Shown here: in pieces, positions 24,737-33,427 of the stretch
How positions within the stretch are numbered: position 1 is the stretch's first letter
How the letters are laid out: every line of letters begins with the position of its first letter
Origin: a virus
Virus record (IMG/VR): IMGVR_UViG_3300046167_000869
Span: 1-64,000 of that record
Length of the DNA: 64,000 nt
Reading direction: 5' to 3' (one strand)
Notes under the pieces: model-generated
What the model saw: only the letters and a program-made list of their open reading frames with translations
Database searches by the model: none
What the model was told of the DNA's origin: nothing
Position numbers and translations under genes: made by a program

Positions 24737-27279
24737 CTTGGAATCTAACACAGACCATGAACTTGATTAAGGCCGCCGGCCACAAGTACACACATAGAAA
24801 GCTAGTGGGTAGAGATCCGAAGACAAACCGCGCGCGCTATCGTTATTATTATGCAGAGCATCACGGCGGCGGGATTACAAGCGCTAAGTTTGAGGAAGGT
24901 GCAGCGTTTAAGCTCACCTTTAAGGGTAGGCGCGGACACTTCCACATTAACCGCGTAGAGGGTGATAAGGTCTTTGTGAAGCACGACGGCCGCCCCGGCT
25001 CTAAAGAGGTCGAAATGTCACAAGACGAGCTCAGAGCGCTACTTGAAAAGCAACACGCAAAGGCCGAGACCAAGAGCCGTGAGAAGGCTCAGAAGCGGCG
25101 CAAGAGCGCCACTAAGAAGCGCAAGAGCACCAAGCGCAAGAAGCCACGCGAGCAGTTAACCGAGACCGCCGCGCAAGCGCAACAAAGCGCGGATAACTTC
25201 GAGACGATGCCAGAGGAGCCCCGAGGTTTACGCGAAAGCCGCGCGAGTCTCAAAAGAAAAGAGGAGATCTTAAGAGACTCAAAAGCCGTGGGAACAAGCG
25301 CGGACAGAATCAAAGACATCGAGGAGAGCATATTGACCCTTCGAGACAATGTGGCAGATCTTGAAGAGAGTCACTTGTCTGAGGTGTTCGCGGATCGCCT
25401 CAAAAAACGCGCGGCGTCTGCAAAAGGCAAGCAACTTTTAAACGCGTTAACAGAAGCGCACCAAGAGGCATATAAAGAGGGCGGTGATGAGAAGCGCGCG
25501 CGAGCTGAGCGCGCGCTTGTGGACTTTTACAAAGACACATCCATAGAGCGCCCCAGCAGTAAAGAACGGCTCGCGGATCGTCGTTTTCAGGACGTCCGCA
25601 ACATCAACGACAATTGGCGCGGGAGCGACGAGCTGGCCTTACATGATGAGCTGAAAGAGCAAGAGACAGAGGCGCGCCAAGTTTACTACCGTCACGCGAG
25701 CGGTGACACACAATACACACAGGCGCAAGTAGACACAGCCGTGAAAAAGATGACCACGAAAGGCGCACAGGCGGCCGCGCTTAAGTTCGCGTACACGGAG
25801 GGGATGGAGAGAGCCGCTAGAGAGCTAGAGGCGCAAGCGCAACAAAGCGCGGATAACTTCGAGACGATGCCAGAGGAGACCCAAGCCCCAAGCGCCGAAT
25901 ATAAAGAGACACGCGCGCAGATCTTGAGAGAGAGATCCGGCGATTTTGACCGGCAGAAGCTTAAAGAGCTTGAGAAACGTTTGAAGACGCAGACGGGGCC
26001 CGACTCTGCGCGCGCTTCGGAGGAGCACATTAACTCGTTACTCACTTTGGCGAGGACGCCAGAGATGAAGCGTTTGGTTGATAACGTAGTGGCTGAGCAT
26101 AAAGGAACGACCCCTCAGACGCAGCTTGACGCGATCACGGAGTATATGACGGAGAAAGCACCCCCGCGCGCGCCGTTGCCTGAAGATCAGAGCCCTGAGA
26201 GTCTCACCTATGAACTCGCAAAGGTGAGAGAGCGCGCGACGGCGGACCTTAACAGGGCGAGCCGTGGTGAGCTTTTGCCGCCAACCATCGCAGAGCTTGA
26301 GGCACAAAGAGACGCCGCTTATGACGCGATCCCCTCCGCACCGAGCGATGCGCGCCTAAAGGCACAAGAAGAGTACTACAGGCGTGAGGCTTTGGCGACG
26401 GCTACACGCCATGTATACAGCGCCGCGATCAGTGAAGCGATTCAAAACCGCACAGGCCAGCAGATCCAACAGCTTGAACAACTCATATTTGAAAAGAAGC
26501 AAGAGCGCGCAGAGGAACGCGCTAAAGCGAAAGAGGCGCAAGCGCAACAAAGCGCATTTAAAGACCTCTCGACGGAAGACCGCGCGCAGATCTCAACCGT
26601 AGTATCAGAGCTCGACAAGACGGGCGGCAAGATCCTTAATGTAGAGAAACAGGGTGACGGCTATGTCGTCACCATTGACCCGTTCAGCGCACTAGATGAG
26701 CGCCCTACGCGTTTCAGTTTTGGGCGCTCAAGAGGCGGCGATATAAGGTCTTCAGGACTTCAGGAATCCTCACGAGGACACGCAGCCGACGCGGAGACTA
26801 ACGCGCACGTTAAAACTTTTGGGAAACGCTTAAAAGATATCATCAAAAACGACGAGCGTTTCGAGAGCTTCTACATGATCAAGCGTCCAAAAAAGAAGAG
26901 AGTACGAGACGGCCAAACATGGTTCCCCGTAGACCAAGACGAAGAGAATTACTTTGTGTTTGAGTTTGAGACCGCCGCGCAAGCGGAAGACCGCGCGGGG
27001 CAAGGCGTATCCCAGACCGCGCAAGCTTTTAAGGAGATGGTGTCCACCATCAAGAGTGAGAGTAAAGGTGAAGCGGCTCAGGCGGCTCAAAAAAAGTTCA
27101 AGGCGGGACTAGACGAGATAATTGAAAAGACGAAAGCAGGCACACTCACAGACGCAGAGCGCGCGGAGCTCCTACCCATCACTGAAGAGTTGGTGGAGAT
27201 AACATCCGGTAGAGCGCGCAACCTCATGATAATGATCAGAGAGCAGGTTAAGGCATCATCAGAGAGGAGGGGGGGATAA
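24733..27279 (+). CDS. Large protein 2 with shared N-terminal domain (848 aa)
   Basis: Residues about 17-115 (HKYTHRKLVGRDPKTNRARY to ELRALLEKQHAK, with GHFHINRVEGDKVFVKHDGR) are nearly identical to the N-terminus of the next protein and clearly related to the giant protein. The remainder is charged and helical with two exact copies of a linker containing SADNFETMPEE (near residues 153 and 373), plus PREQLTETA as in the giant protein. A more compact block occurs near 620-760 (GKILNVEKQGDGYVVTIDPF; GQTWFPVDQDEENYFVFEFE). No catalytic motif was recognised. Likely co-delivered or head-associated; its stop overlaps the next start as ATGA. Confidence 0.78.
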   Translation: MTWNLTQTMNLIKAAGHKYTHRKLVGRDPKTNRARYRYYYAEHHGGGITSAKFEEGAAFKLTFKGRRGHFHINRVEGDKVFVKHDGRPGSKEVEMSQDELRALLEKQHAKAETKSREKAQKRRKSATKKRKSTKRKKPREQLTETAAQAQQSADNFETMPEEPRGLRESRASLKRKEEILRDSKAVGTSADRIKDIEESILTLRDNVADLEESHLSEVFADRLKKRAASAKGKQLLNALTEAHQEAYKEGGDEKRARAERALVDFYKDTSIERPSSKERLADRRFQDVRNINDNWRGSDELALHDELKEQETEARQVYYRHASGDTQYTQAQVDTAVKKMTTKGAQAAALKFAYTEGMERAARELEAQAQQSADNFETMPEETQAPSAEYKETRAQILRERSGDFDRQKLKELEKRLKTQTGPDSARASEEHINSLLTLARTPEMKRLVDNVVAEHKGTTPQTQLDAITEYMTEKAPPRAPLPEDQSPESLTYELAKVRERATADLNRASRGELLPPTIAELEAQRDAAYDAIPSAPSDARLKAQEEYYRREALATATRHVYSAAISEAIQNRTGQQIQQLEQLIFEKKQERAEERAKAKEAQAQQSAFKDLSTEDRAQISTVVSELDKTGGKILNVEKQGDGYVVTIDPFSALDERPTRFSFGRSRGGDIRSSGLQESSRGHAADAETNAHVKTFGKRLKDIIKNDERFESFYMIKRPKKKRVRDGQTWFPVDQDEENYFVFEFETAAQAEDRAGQGVSQTAQAFKEMVSTIKSESKGEAAQAAQKKFKAGLDEIIEKTKAGTLTDAERAELLPITEELVEITSGRARNLMIMIREQVKASSERRGG
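25171..25218 (+). repeat. 48-bp exact repeat, copy 1 (NFETMPEE linker)
   Basis: This segment is identical to 25831-25878 and encodes AQAQQSADNFETMPEE. Part of it (GCGCAAGCGCAACAAAGCGC) recurs a third time near 26536 without the NFETMPE part. Confidence 0.9.
25831..25878 (+). repeat. 48-bp exact repeat, copy 2 (NFETMPEE linker)
   Basis: Identical to 25171-25218. The two copies are 660 bp (220 codons) apart and in the same frame, so the intervening segment could be lost or duplicated by recombination without breaking the frame. Confidence 0.9.
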
Positions 27280-28088
27280 TGACCTACTCACCAACACTAG
27301 CGCTCACGATCCTCAAAGCGGCTCAACACAAGTACACACACAGAAAGCTAGTGGGTAGAGACCCAAAGACCAACCGCGCGCGCTATCGTTATTATTATGC
27401 AGAGCATCACGGGGGAGGGATCACAGGCGCGAAGTTTGAGGAAGGTGCAGCGTTTAAACTGACCTTTAAAGGACGCCGTGGGCACTTCCACATTGACCGC
27501 GTAGAGGGTGATAAGGTCTATGTCACGCACGACGGGCGACCCGGCTCTAAAGGCGTGGAGCTCACAAAGAGCGAACTTCGAGCGCTACTTGAGAAACAGC
27601 ACACAAAGGCCGAGACCAAGAGCCGCGAGAAAGCCCAGCGCAAGCGCACCAAGCGCAAGAGCCCCAAGCGCCAAGCGTCAAAGACAGCCGCGCCGAAGAT
27701 CAAACGCATGAGCGCGAGTGAGCGCAAGGCGCTTGATAGTGATCTCTCTAAAGCGCTGAGAGAGGGAGACGCGGACGCGGCACATGAGCTCATAAAGAAA
27801 GACCAGATTGACTACGCACAGACAGGTAACAGCGCGCTTGATAGCCTGTTTTCACAAGCGATCAGCGCGGGTGATGTAGAGACGTTCGATGATGCGACTA
27901 AGAAGATCAGCGGGCGCGGTAAGCTCTCAGCGGAGCAACTCAGCGCGCTTGAGGAGGCGGCGCGGCGCGGCGCGCTCAACTCGACCACTCAAGGTGATCT
28001 TGAGGTGTACGCGCTCAACAGCTCAACAGACCCCGACCGCTCGTTAACGCTACTTGTCAAAGGCGATAAGCTTCGAGCTCAAGATTGA
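27279..28088 (+). CDS. Large protein 3, N-terminal fragment with shared domain
   Basis: The N-terminal 115 residues match large protein 2 almost residue for residue (HKYTHRKLVGRDPKTNRARY; GHFHIDRVEGDKVYVTHDGR). A Lys/Arg-rich linker follows, then a helical segment (ERKALDSDLSKALREGDADA; FDDATKKISGRGKLSAEQLS). The frame stops at KLRAQD. The +1 frame continues FELKIDDFRPPNSRDQRAIP, and further frame changes near 28165, 28215 and 28285 lead into the ParB-like fragment at 28300, passing through LLEKNPDLASDPRVAALIGP. The intact gene therefore probably spans 27279-29685, about 800 residues. Confidence 0.75.
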   Translation: MTYSPTLALTILKAAQHKYTHRKLVGRDPKTNRARYRYYYAEHHGGGITGAKFEEGAAFKLTFKGRRGHFHIDRVEGDKVYVTHDGRPGSKGVELTKSELRALLEKQHTKAETKSREKAQRKRTKRKSPKRQASKTAAPKIKRMSASERKALDSDLSKALREGDADAAHELIKKDQIDYAQTGNSALDSLFSQAISAGDVETFDDATKKISGRGKLSAEQLSALEEAARRGALNSTTQGDLEVYALNSSTDPDRSLTLLVKGDKLRAQD

Positions 28089-28299
28089 CGACTTCAGACC
28101 ACCTAACTCACGCGATCAGCGCGCTATACCGGAGGGTAAAGAGCAACGCGCACCGGTGCCGAAAAGAGAAGCTTGATGAGGCGCTCAGCGCGATTCAGGG
28201 CGCTCTTAGAGAAGAACCCTGATCTCGCGTCAGATCCCAGAGTAGCCGCGCTCATAGGCCCGCAGAGGCAAGCCCAAGCGCGAAGGGCGAGCAGATGAG

Positions 28300-29685
28300 A
28301 TGTTTCTCACCATTGACGGACGAGAGCGGAAGGCTGAGTTTAAGTATCAGCTCATTGAGGCGGGCGACGCGATCCCCTCACATGATCCGCTGAGCTTCAG
28401 TAAGCGTGAGGACTACCCCGAAGGGATTCAGGAGCGCATCTATCATCAGGACCGAATGGAACAGCTCAAAGTACAGCGCAACGCGGGTAGCGCATACGAG
28501 CCTTCATACTTGATCAACACGAACCCAGACGCGACCAACGGCCCGCCGATTGTGACACCTGACGGAATCGTGTTAGGAGGCAATAGCCGAGTAATGAGCA
28601 CTCAGCTAGTACACATGAACAACCCCGAAGGGCGAGAGCGTTATCGAGAGAAACTCTCTCAAGACGCGGCGATCTATGGCTTCAGTCAAGTAGACATCGA
28701 CGCGATGGATCACCCAATGCTTGTGCGAGTATACGAGCCAGAGCAGACCGATAAGAAACATATGGCTAAGCTCGTTAGAGCCATGAATGAGAACAAGACA
28801 CAAGGGATGGACGAGCGCACAGCCGGACGCGCGGCCGCCGCTAAGGTCTCTCAGCGCACGCTCAAGACACTTCAACAGGGCCTTGATAAGTTCCCGACAT
28901 TCAGCTTTAACCGATTCATGACACGCCCCTCAAAAGCGCTCGACGCCTTTAAAGAGGCGCTATACTCAGATGGTATTCTAAACGCTCAGAACGCATCGCA
29001 GCTCATACGCTCACAAGACGGCACGTTTACCGCGACCGGCCGCGAGTTTATGCAGTATATGTTGACGGGCTATGTAGTGAGCGACGATAGGCTTTTGCCC
29101 ACGCTCGACTATGCGACAATGGAACAACTCACAGTGAGCTTAGGTAAGTTCGCCGCCGCCGGTATTGGCGAGGCTGAGCGCTCTAGTCTCCAGAACGCGA
29201 TAGCCATCTACAACAACGTGATAAGCCGCGATCTACTCCCTCAGAAGGGCGGTAAAGATCTGATTCAAAAGCGTAACCGAGTTGTAGACATCATCATGCT
29301 AGAGGAGCAAGAGCTAGGACTTGCAGAGGCGGGCGCAGAGGGTAGTGATAGTGATGAGTTAAGCGTCTCGAAGATCCCTATTGGCGAGCTCAAAGAGCGC
29401 GTGAGAAAAGATCCATTGAGTAGCGCATTTCTCAAGATCCTCACACTCAATCCCGGAACTAAACGCCTTGAGAAAACCGTTGAGCGCTTCATTGAACTTG
29501 TAGAGGACACAGGACAATCTAGCCTATTTGGTGGTGATGAGGTGCTCGATTACACAGAGGCCGCTAGCAAGCTTGCTCAAGAGCTCTCAGAGACACATGA
29601 GATTGAGGCGCGGCTCTATGAGCTACCTGAGAAGACGCGCAAGGGCTCACCTCTACTCGATCTCTATAAGGCGATCAGATGCTAG
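28300..29685 (+). CDS. ParB/DdrB-like domain of large protein 3
   Basis: Features of ParB-superfamily domains found in phage polyvalent proteins (DdrB-like): GPPIVTPDGIVLGGNSRVMS near residues 80-100, HPMLVRVYEPEQTDKKHMAK and a long helical C-terminal part (ALYSDGILNAQNASQLIRSQ; GTFTATGREFMQYMLTGYVV). ParB-fold domains bind nucleotides and can act as CTPases or nucleases. In phage P1 the DdrB protein is packaged and linked to the Dar antirestriction set. The assigned ATG is internal; true sequence (RADE) extends upstream in the same frame. The stop overlaps the minor head gene by 7 bp. Confidence 0.75.
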   Translation: MFLTIDGRERKAEFKYQLIEAGDAIPSHDPLSFSKREDYPEGIQERIYHQDRMEQLKVQRNAGSAYEPSYLINTNPDATNGPPIVTPDGIVLGGNSRVMSTQLVHMNNPEGRERYREKLSQDAAIYGFSQVDIDAMDHPMLVRVYEPEQTDKKHMAKLVRAMNENKTQGMDERTAGRAAAAKVSQRTLKTLQQGLDKFPTFSFNRFMTRPSKALDAFKEALYSDGILNAQNASQLIRSQDGTFTATGREFMQYMLTGYVVSDDRLLPTLDYATMEQLTVSLGKFAAAGIGEAERSSLQNAIAIYNNVISRDLLPQKGGKDLIQKRNRVVDIIMLEEQELGLAEAGAEGSDSDELSVSKIPIGELKERVRKDPLSSAFLKILTLNPGTKRLEKTVERFIELVEDTGQSSLFGGDEVLDYTEAASKLAQELSETHEIEARLYELPEKTRKGSPLLDLYKAIRC

Positions 29686-30704
29686 TGTTGGACGCCGAGC
29701 GCCGCACGCGCCAGAGTATCGCGGATCATTATGACGCGCTCAGCGTGGAGCTCTTAGGCGCTCGCGCTTCGGGGCTTTCGCGTGAGCGTATCGAGGCGCT
29801 AGTGAGATCAGGACGCTTGAGCGCTGATCAGCTCAGAGGACTAGACGCGGGCGCGCTCGACGAGCCCATGAACCCTATACTCTTTATCAGGCTCATCGGT
29901 ACACCCTACAGCCGCGCAAATCCTGATGAGAGAGCGCGTATGCGGACATGGAGCCTTGAGAGGTGGCGTAGACAGCTCACAGGCGCAGACAGGAGACCCG
30001 CGCGCCTGATCCCACCACCACCGGCGCCGATACAACGAGAGCCTAGCCCCTACAGCGCACCGCAACCGCCGAGCCCGCGCGCGATCCCTGAGCACTTCAC
30101 CGCAGCAGAGCGCGCGGGAGTGGTGAGCGCGTTCGAGTTGGCCGGATCTTATATCAGAGGATTAGGCGCACGATTCGCAGACGAGGCGAGCGCTGATCTC
30201 TTCGAGCAGTGGAACGGTGAGCGCATCTTAGAGACACCCGACCCAGAGCGGCGCGCACAGGTGCTTAAGGTGATCCGCGAGGAGGTGGGAGCGGCGACGC
30301 TCACAAAAGACCAAGCGCGCACAGTAGCGAGGCGTATTAGACAACGCTCAGGAGACCTAGCGCGTAACTTCGAGAGGATCGCAGAAACAGAGCTACAGGC
30401 TACCCACAATGAGGGACAGATCGCGCAAGCGGTAGAGCTTGACGGGGAAGGCGCGCGCGTGGCCCGTATCCCAGAGAGCGGCGCGTGTAAGCATTGCCTT
30501 GAGCTCTTCATAGACCGAGAGACACAGCGCCCACGTATCTTTGAGGTGAGTGAGCTCATAGAAAACGCAACGAACATAGGAAGGGCGCGCGCGAATTGGC
30601 AGCCTTCCGCCTACCCTGTACACCCTAATTGCAGATGTGATACAATACCGGTAGGCCCCTCTCAGATTGTGAGCAGGAGCGGGCGTTTAGAGGAGTTAAA
30701 ATGA
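29679..30704 (+). CDS. Minor head protein, Mu gpF / SPP1 gp7-like (341 aa)
   Basis: The C-terminal half has the head-morphogenesis signature: LARNFERIAETELQATHNEG, then IPESGACKHCLELFIDRETQ and YPVHPNCRCDTIPV near residue 314, the Cys/His cluster typical of Mu gpF and SPP1 gp7 relatives. Residues 85-130 are a Pro-rich linker. These proteins sit inside or at the portal vertex and are needed for head assembly or DNA delivery. The gene directly follows the large-protein cluster and precedes the protease, a normal head-module order. Confidence 0.85.
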   Translation: MLVLDAERRTRQSIADHYDALSVELLGARASGLSRERIEALVRSGRLSADQLRGLDAGALDEPMNPILFIRLIGTPYSRANPDERARMRTWSLERWRRQLTGADRRPARLIPPPPAPIQREPSPYSAPQPPSPRAIPEHFTAAERAGVVSAFELAGSYIRGLGARFADEASADLFEQWNGERILETPDPERRAQVLKVIREEVGAATLTKDQARTVARRIRQRSGDLARNFERIAETELQATHNEGQIAQAVELDGEGARVARIPESGACKHCLELFIDRETQRPRIFEVSELIENATNIGRARANWQPSAYPVHPNCRCDTIPVGPSQIVSRSGRLEELK

Positions 30705-31405
30705 GAATAGATTTAATCAAAGCTGAGATTGACAAAGACAAACCAGAAACCGCTAAAATCGCGGGCGTGATATCGACTGATGAGGTTGATTTACAAGGTG
30801 AGAGAGTCTTGCAGAAAGGCTTAGATTTCAGCTACTTCTTAAAAAAAGGCGTGTTCAATTACGAGCATCAATCGGGCGCGTCTAACCTCCTCGGATACCC
30901 CACAAAGGTAACGCAGCGGAGAGGCTACACCGAGGTTGAGGGCGTGTTACTCCTCGATAAGCCGAAAGCGCGAGACATCTTTGAGACCGCTTCAGCGATG
31001 AGGAAGGCCGGAGGGCATCGAACGCTAGGCTTTAGCGTTGAAGGACAGGTTGTAGAGCGCGACCCAGAGAACCCTAAGATAGTGACTAAGGCGAAAGTCA
31101 TCAACTGCGCGATCACCTCAAACCCTATCAACCCCGACACATCACTTGAGCTCATCAAATCAGTAGCGGCGCTCTTAAAAGGTGTCGGATATCAAACCCC
31201 GAGCCAAGTAAACGGCGCATCTATCGCGGGCCTCATCCCGCAGCAACTCGACTCCACAGTGAGTAACGCAAGTTATAACGCCTTGAATGATGGGCGTTTA
31301 GCCTCTATAATCAAAAAATTATCAGCACTATACCCTAATGTAGAACCCGGCGCGCTCGCTCGCGCCGCATCAGAATTATCAGGAGTCCTTCATGAAGGCA
31401 GATGA
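30701..31405 (+). CDS. Prohead maturation protease with capsid-like C-terminal tail (234 aa)
   Basis: The N-terminal 150 residues look like the HK97/U35-type prohead serine protease: VISTDEVDLQGERVLQKGLD, VFNYEHQSGA (His 56) and GGHRTLGFSVEGQ (Ser 112), then KVINCAITSNPINPDTSLEL. The C-terminal tail is unusual: GVGYQTPSQVNGASIAGLIP followed by QQLDSTVSNAS resembles the capsid protein N-terminus (VGYQTP, LIPQQL, TLSIATS) encoded about 0.8 kb downstream. The protease cleaves scaffold and capsid during maturation, so the tail may direct incorporation or be a mimic substrate; that is inference. It overlaps the next gene by 14 bp. Confidence 0.85.
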   Translation: MRIDLIKAEIDKDKPETAKIAGVISTDEVDLQGERVLQKGLDFSYFLKKGVFNYEHQSGASNLLGYPTKVTQRRGYTEVEGVLLLDKPKARDIFETASAMRKAGGHRTLGFSVEGQVVERDPENPKIVTKAKVINCAITSNPINPDTSLELIKSVAALLKGVGYQTPSQVNGASIAGLIPQQLDSTVSNASYNALNDGRLASIIKKLSALYPNVEPGALARAASELSGVLHEGR

Positions 31406-31964
31406 TCTAATTGAGATGATGACCGGCGCCGGTGTATCCTCGCGAGAGGCCGAGCGCCGCGCGTCCGAGTACCTGCGCGACCAAGCAGACACAGAGCTGT
31501 TTGAAAAAAGCCTCACAGCGCTTGACGGCGTGGCAGAGGCACAGCGCGAAGCCGAAGAGGCTCAATATGAGCGTCTCTCTAAGGCGTATGGTGAAGGTCA
31601 AGACACGGTAGCAGAGGCGCTCGCGCCCGCGCTAGACGCGCTCTTAACAGAGCAACGCGCGCAAAATGAGGCACTTTGTAAAGGTTTGCAAGGAGCGCTT
31701 GAGCTCATCAAGTCGCTCCAAGTCGAGGTGAAGACGTTACGAGGCGCGCCCGCACAAGAGCCCACCCCTATGGCTAAGAGCGTGACCTCATACATTCCCG
31801 CACCCGGAGAGAGCGCGCCCGCCGCGTCTCGGGATGACCTCTTTAAATCGCTCTCAGACATGACCGTTAGCGACCCCCAGCGCGCGGGCGAGATGATGGA
31901 GGCCGCCGCGCTTCTGGAGTCCGGCGCCGATCCTCAATCTATCAAAACTCGATTCGGCATCTAA
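31392..31964 (+). CDS. Probable scaffold or capsid-assembly protein (190 aa)
   Basis: An acidic, helical, Ala/Glu-rich protein: REAERRASEYLRDQADTELF, DGVAEAQREAEEAQYERLSK and a coiled-coil-like EALCKGLQGALELIKSLQVE, followed by a Pro/Ser linker and a small C-terminal helix pair ending SGADPQSIKTRFGI. Position between protease and capsid is the standard scaffold slot. The AGGAG ribosome-binding site lies inside the protease gene. No cleavage site was identified. Confidence 0.7.
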   Translation: MKADDLIEMMTGAGVSSREAERRASEYLRDQADTELFEKSLTALDGVAEAQREAEEAQYERLSKAYGEGQDTVAEALAPALDALLTEQRAQNEALCKGLQGALELIKSLQVEVKTLRGAPAQEPTPMAKSVTSYIPAPGESAPAASRDDLFKSLSDMTVSDPQRAGEMMEAAALLESGADPQSIKTRFGI

Positions 31965-31973
31965 GGAAAAATC

Positions 31974-33413
31974 ATGCAAGGATTACCATCATCAGCGGAT
32001 ATGTCAGCGCTTATGGGCTCACTTCAAAAGGGCACCGTGGGATACCAAACACCCCTTGTACCAGCAGGAGGATCACAGACAGCGGCTAATCTGAGCCCGC
32101 TCATCCCCCAGCAGCTCGCGCAGACCTTGAGCATTGCTACATCTTCGATGCAAGATCTCAAGCTATGGCCCATGCTCGCTAAGGTACAGGCTCAGAATAC
32201 CGTTGTGGAGTACAACCGAGTGCTTAACCACGGCGGCCAACACAGCCCCTTCATCACGGAGGGCGGCAACGCCGCGCTTAATCGCAGCACTTACGAGAAG
32301 GTAGCCACTAAGATTCGGTATATGGCGGAGCGTCGCGAGGTCACGGACCAAGCATCTATGGTCTCTATCGTAGGCCCTAGCGCCGACGCGATCGCTGAAG
32401 AGACTCGCCGAGGGACTGAGAGCCTTCTCCAACGCCTTGAGCTCAACCTCTTTCACGCTGATGAGACGAAGGACAGCAACGCGTTCAACGGCATTATCAA
32501 GCAGATCAGCGACGGCGGAAACGTCGCGGATCTTCGTGGCAAGGCTCCAAGCGCTGTATATCTGAGCGAGATCTTAGGGGCGCTTTACAGCGCGCCTCTC
32601 TACGGAATGGTGAGCCACATCATGGTCACGCCTCGCGTGCTCAGCGAGCTCATCAAGCAGACCGTCCACCACGGCCGCCACGACCAGATCCAAGTCAATA
32701 ACGGCTCAGTGACCTTCGGCGCGGCTTCCCTCTCAATCACGGGGCCTTACGGGCCTGTTCAGGTGGTCTCAGCTCCGTTCCTAGAGCGTCATGATCGCAT
32801 CGCCCCGAACTTGGACTCGGGTTCTGTGTTTGACGGATCGCTCGCGGCGCCTTCTGTCCAGGTCCAGACAGCGGCCAACGCAAACAACGCGTCTAAGTTT
32901 GTCGCGGCTGACAACGGTGATTATATCTACCGCGTCGTAGCGGTGGGAGATAATGGCGTGAGCGTGCCGGTCGATACTGCGGCGGTGACAGTCGCGGCGG
33001 GTGAGCAGGTCACCTTCACGATTCGACACGCGGCACACGCGGGTGTTAAGTACCTTCGTGTTTATCGTAGCGCCAAAAACGCAACGACAGCAGACGGGGC
33101 GCTTCTGATCGAAGAGGTGAAGGTCACTGCCCAAGATACGGTTGTGACAGATAACAACGCGAACATTCCGGGCGCGTCTGAGATCTTATTCTTAAACTTC
33201 TCACCTGATTACATGTGCTATTATCAGATGTTAAGCCTAGTGCGTCGGCCTCTCGCGCAGATCTCAACCACGTTCCCCTTCTTGCTCATGATGTTTGGTG
33301 CGCCCGCTGTCAAGCTGCCTACCAAGATGTTTGTTGTCAAGAACGCAGGCGTTAACGCGTCAAGTGGCCTGAGCGCGATTACAGATCCACAGCTTCTCGG
33401 ACTTCACATTTAA
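31974..33413 (+). CDS. Major capsid protein (479 aa)
   Basis: The order of the module and the pattern SPLIPQQLAQTLSIATSSMQ, MLAKVQAQNTVVEYNRVLNH, RYMAERREVTDQASMV and RRGTESLLQRLELNLFHADE fit an HK97-fold capsid protein of the kind found in myophages. Residues about 295-400 are different in style: QTAANANNASKFVAADNGDY to VTDNNANIPGASE resembles an Ig/fibronectin-like insertion that may project from the shell. The last 80 residues return to capsid-like sequence (LSLVRRPLAQISTTFPFLLM). AAGGA precedes the ATG by 7 bases. Confidence 0.85.
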   Translation: MQGLPSSADMSALMGSLQKGTVGYQTPLVPAGGSQTAANLSPLIPQQLAQTLSIATSSMQDLKLWPMLAKVQAQNTVVEYNRVLNHGGQHSPFITEGGNAALNRSTYEKVATKIRYMAERREVTDQASMVSIVGPSADAIAEETRRGTESLLQRLELNLFHADETKDSNAFNGIIKQISDGGNVADLRGKAPSAVYLSEILGALYSAPLYGMVSHIMVTPRVLSELIKQTVHHGRHDQIQVNNGSVTFGAASLSITGPYGPVQVVSAPFLERHDRIAPNLDSGSVFDGSLAAPSVQVQTAANANNASKFVAADNGDYIYRVVAVGDNGVSVPVDTAAVTVAAGEQVTFTIRHAAHAGVKYLRVYRSAKNATTADGALLIEEVKVTAQDTVVTDNNANIPGASEILFLNFSPDYMCYYQMLSLVRRPLAQISTTFPFLLMMFGAPAVKLPTKMFVVKNAGVNASSGLSAITDPQLLGLHI

Positions 33414-33427
33414 GGAGATAGGCGGTT

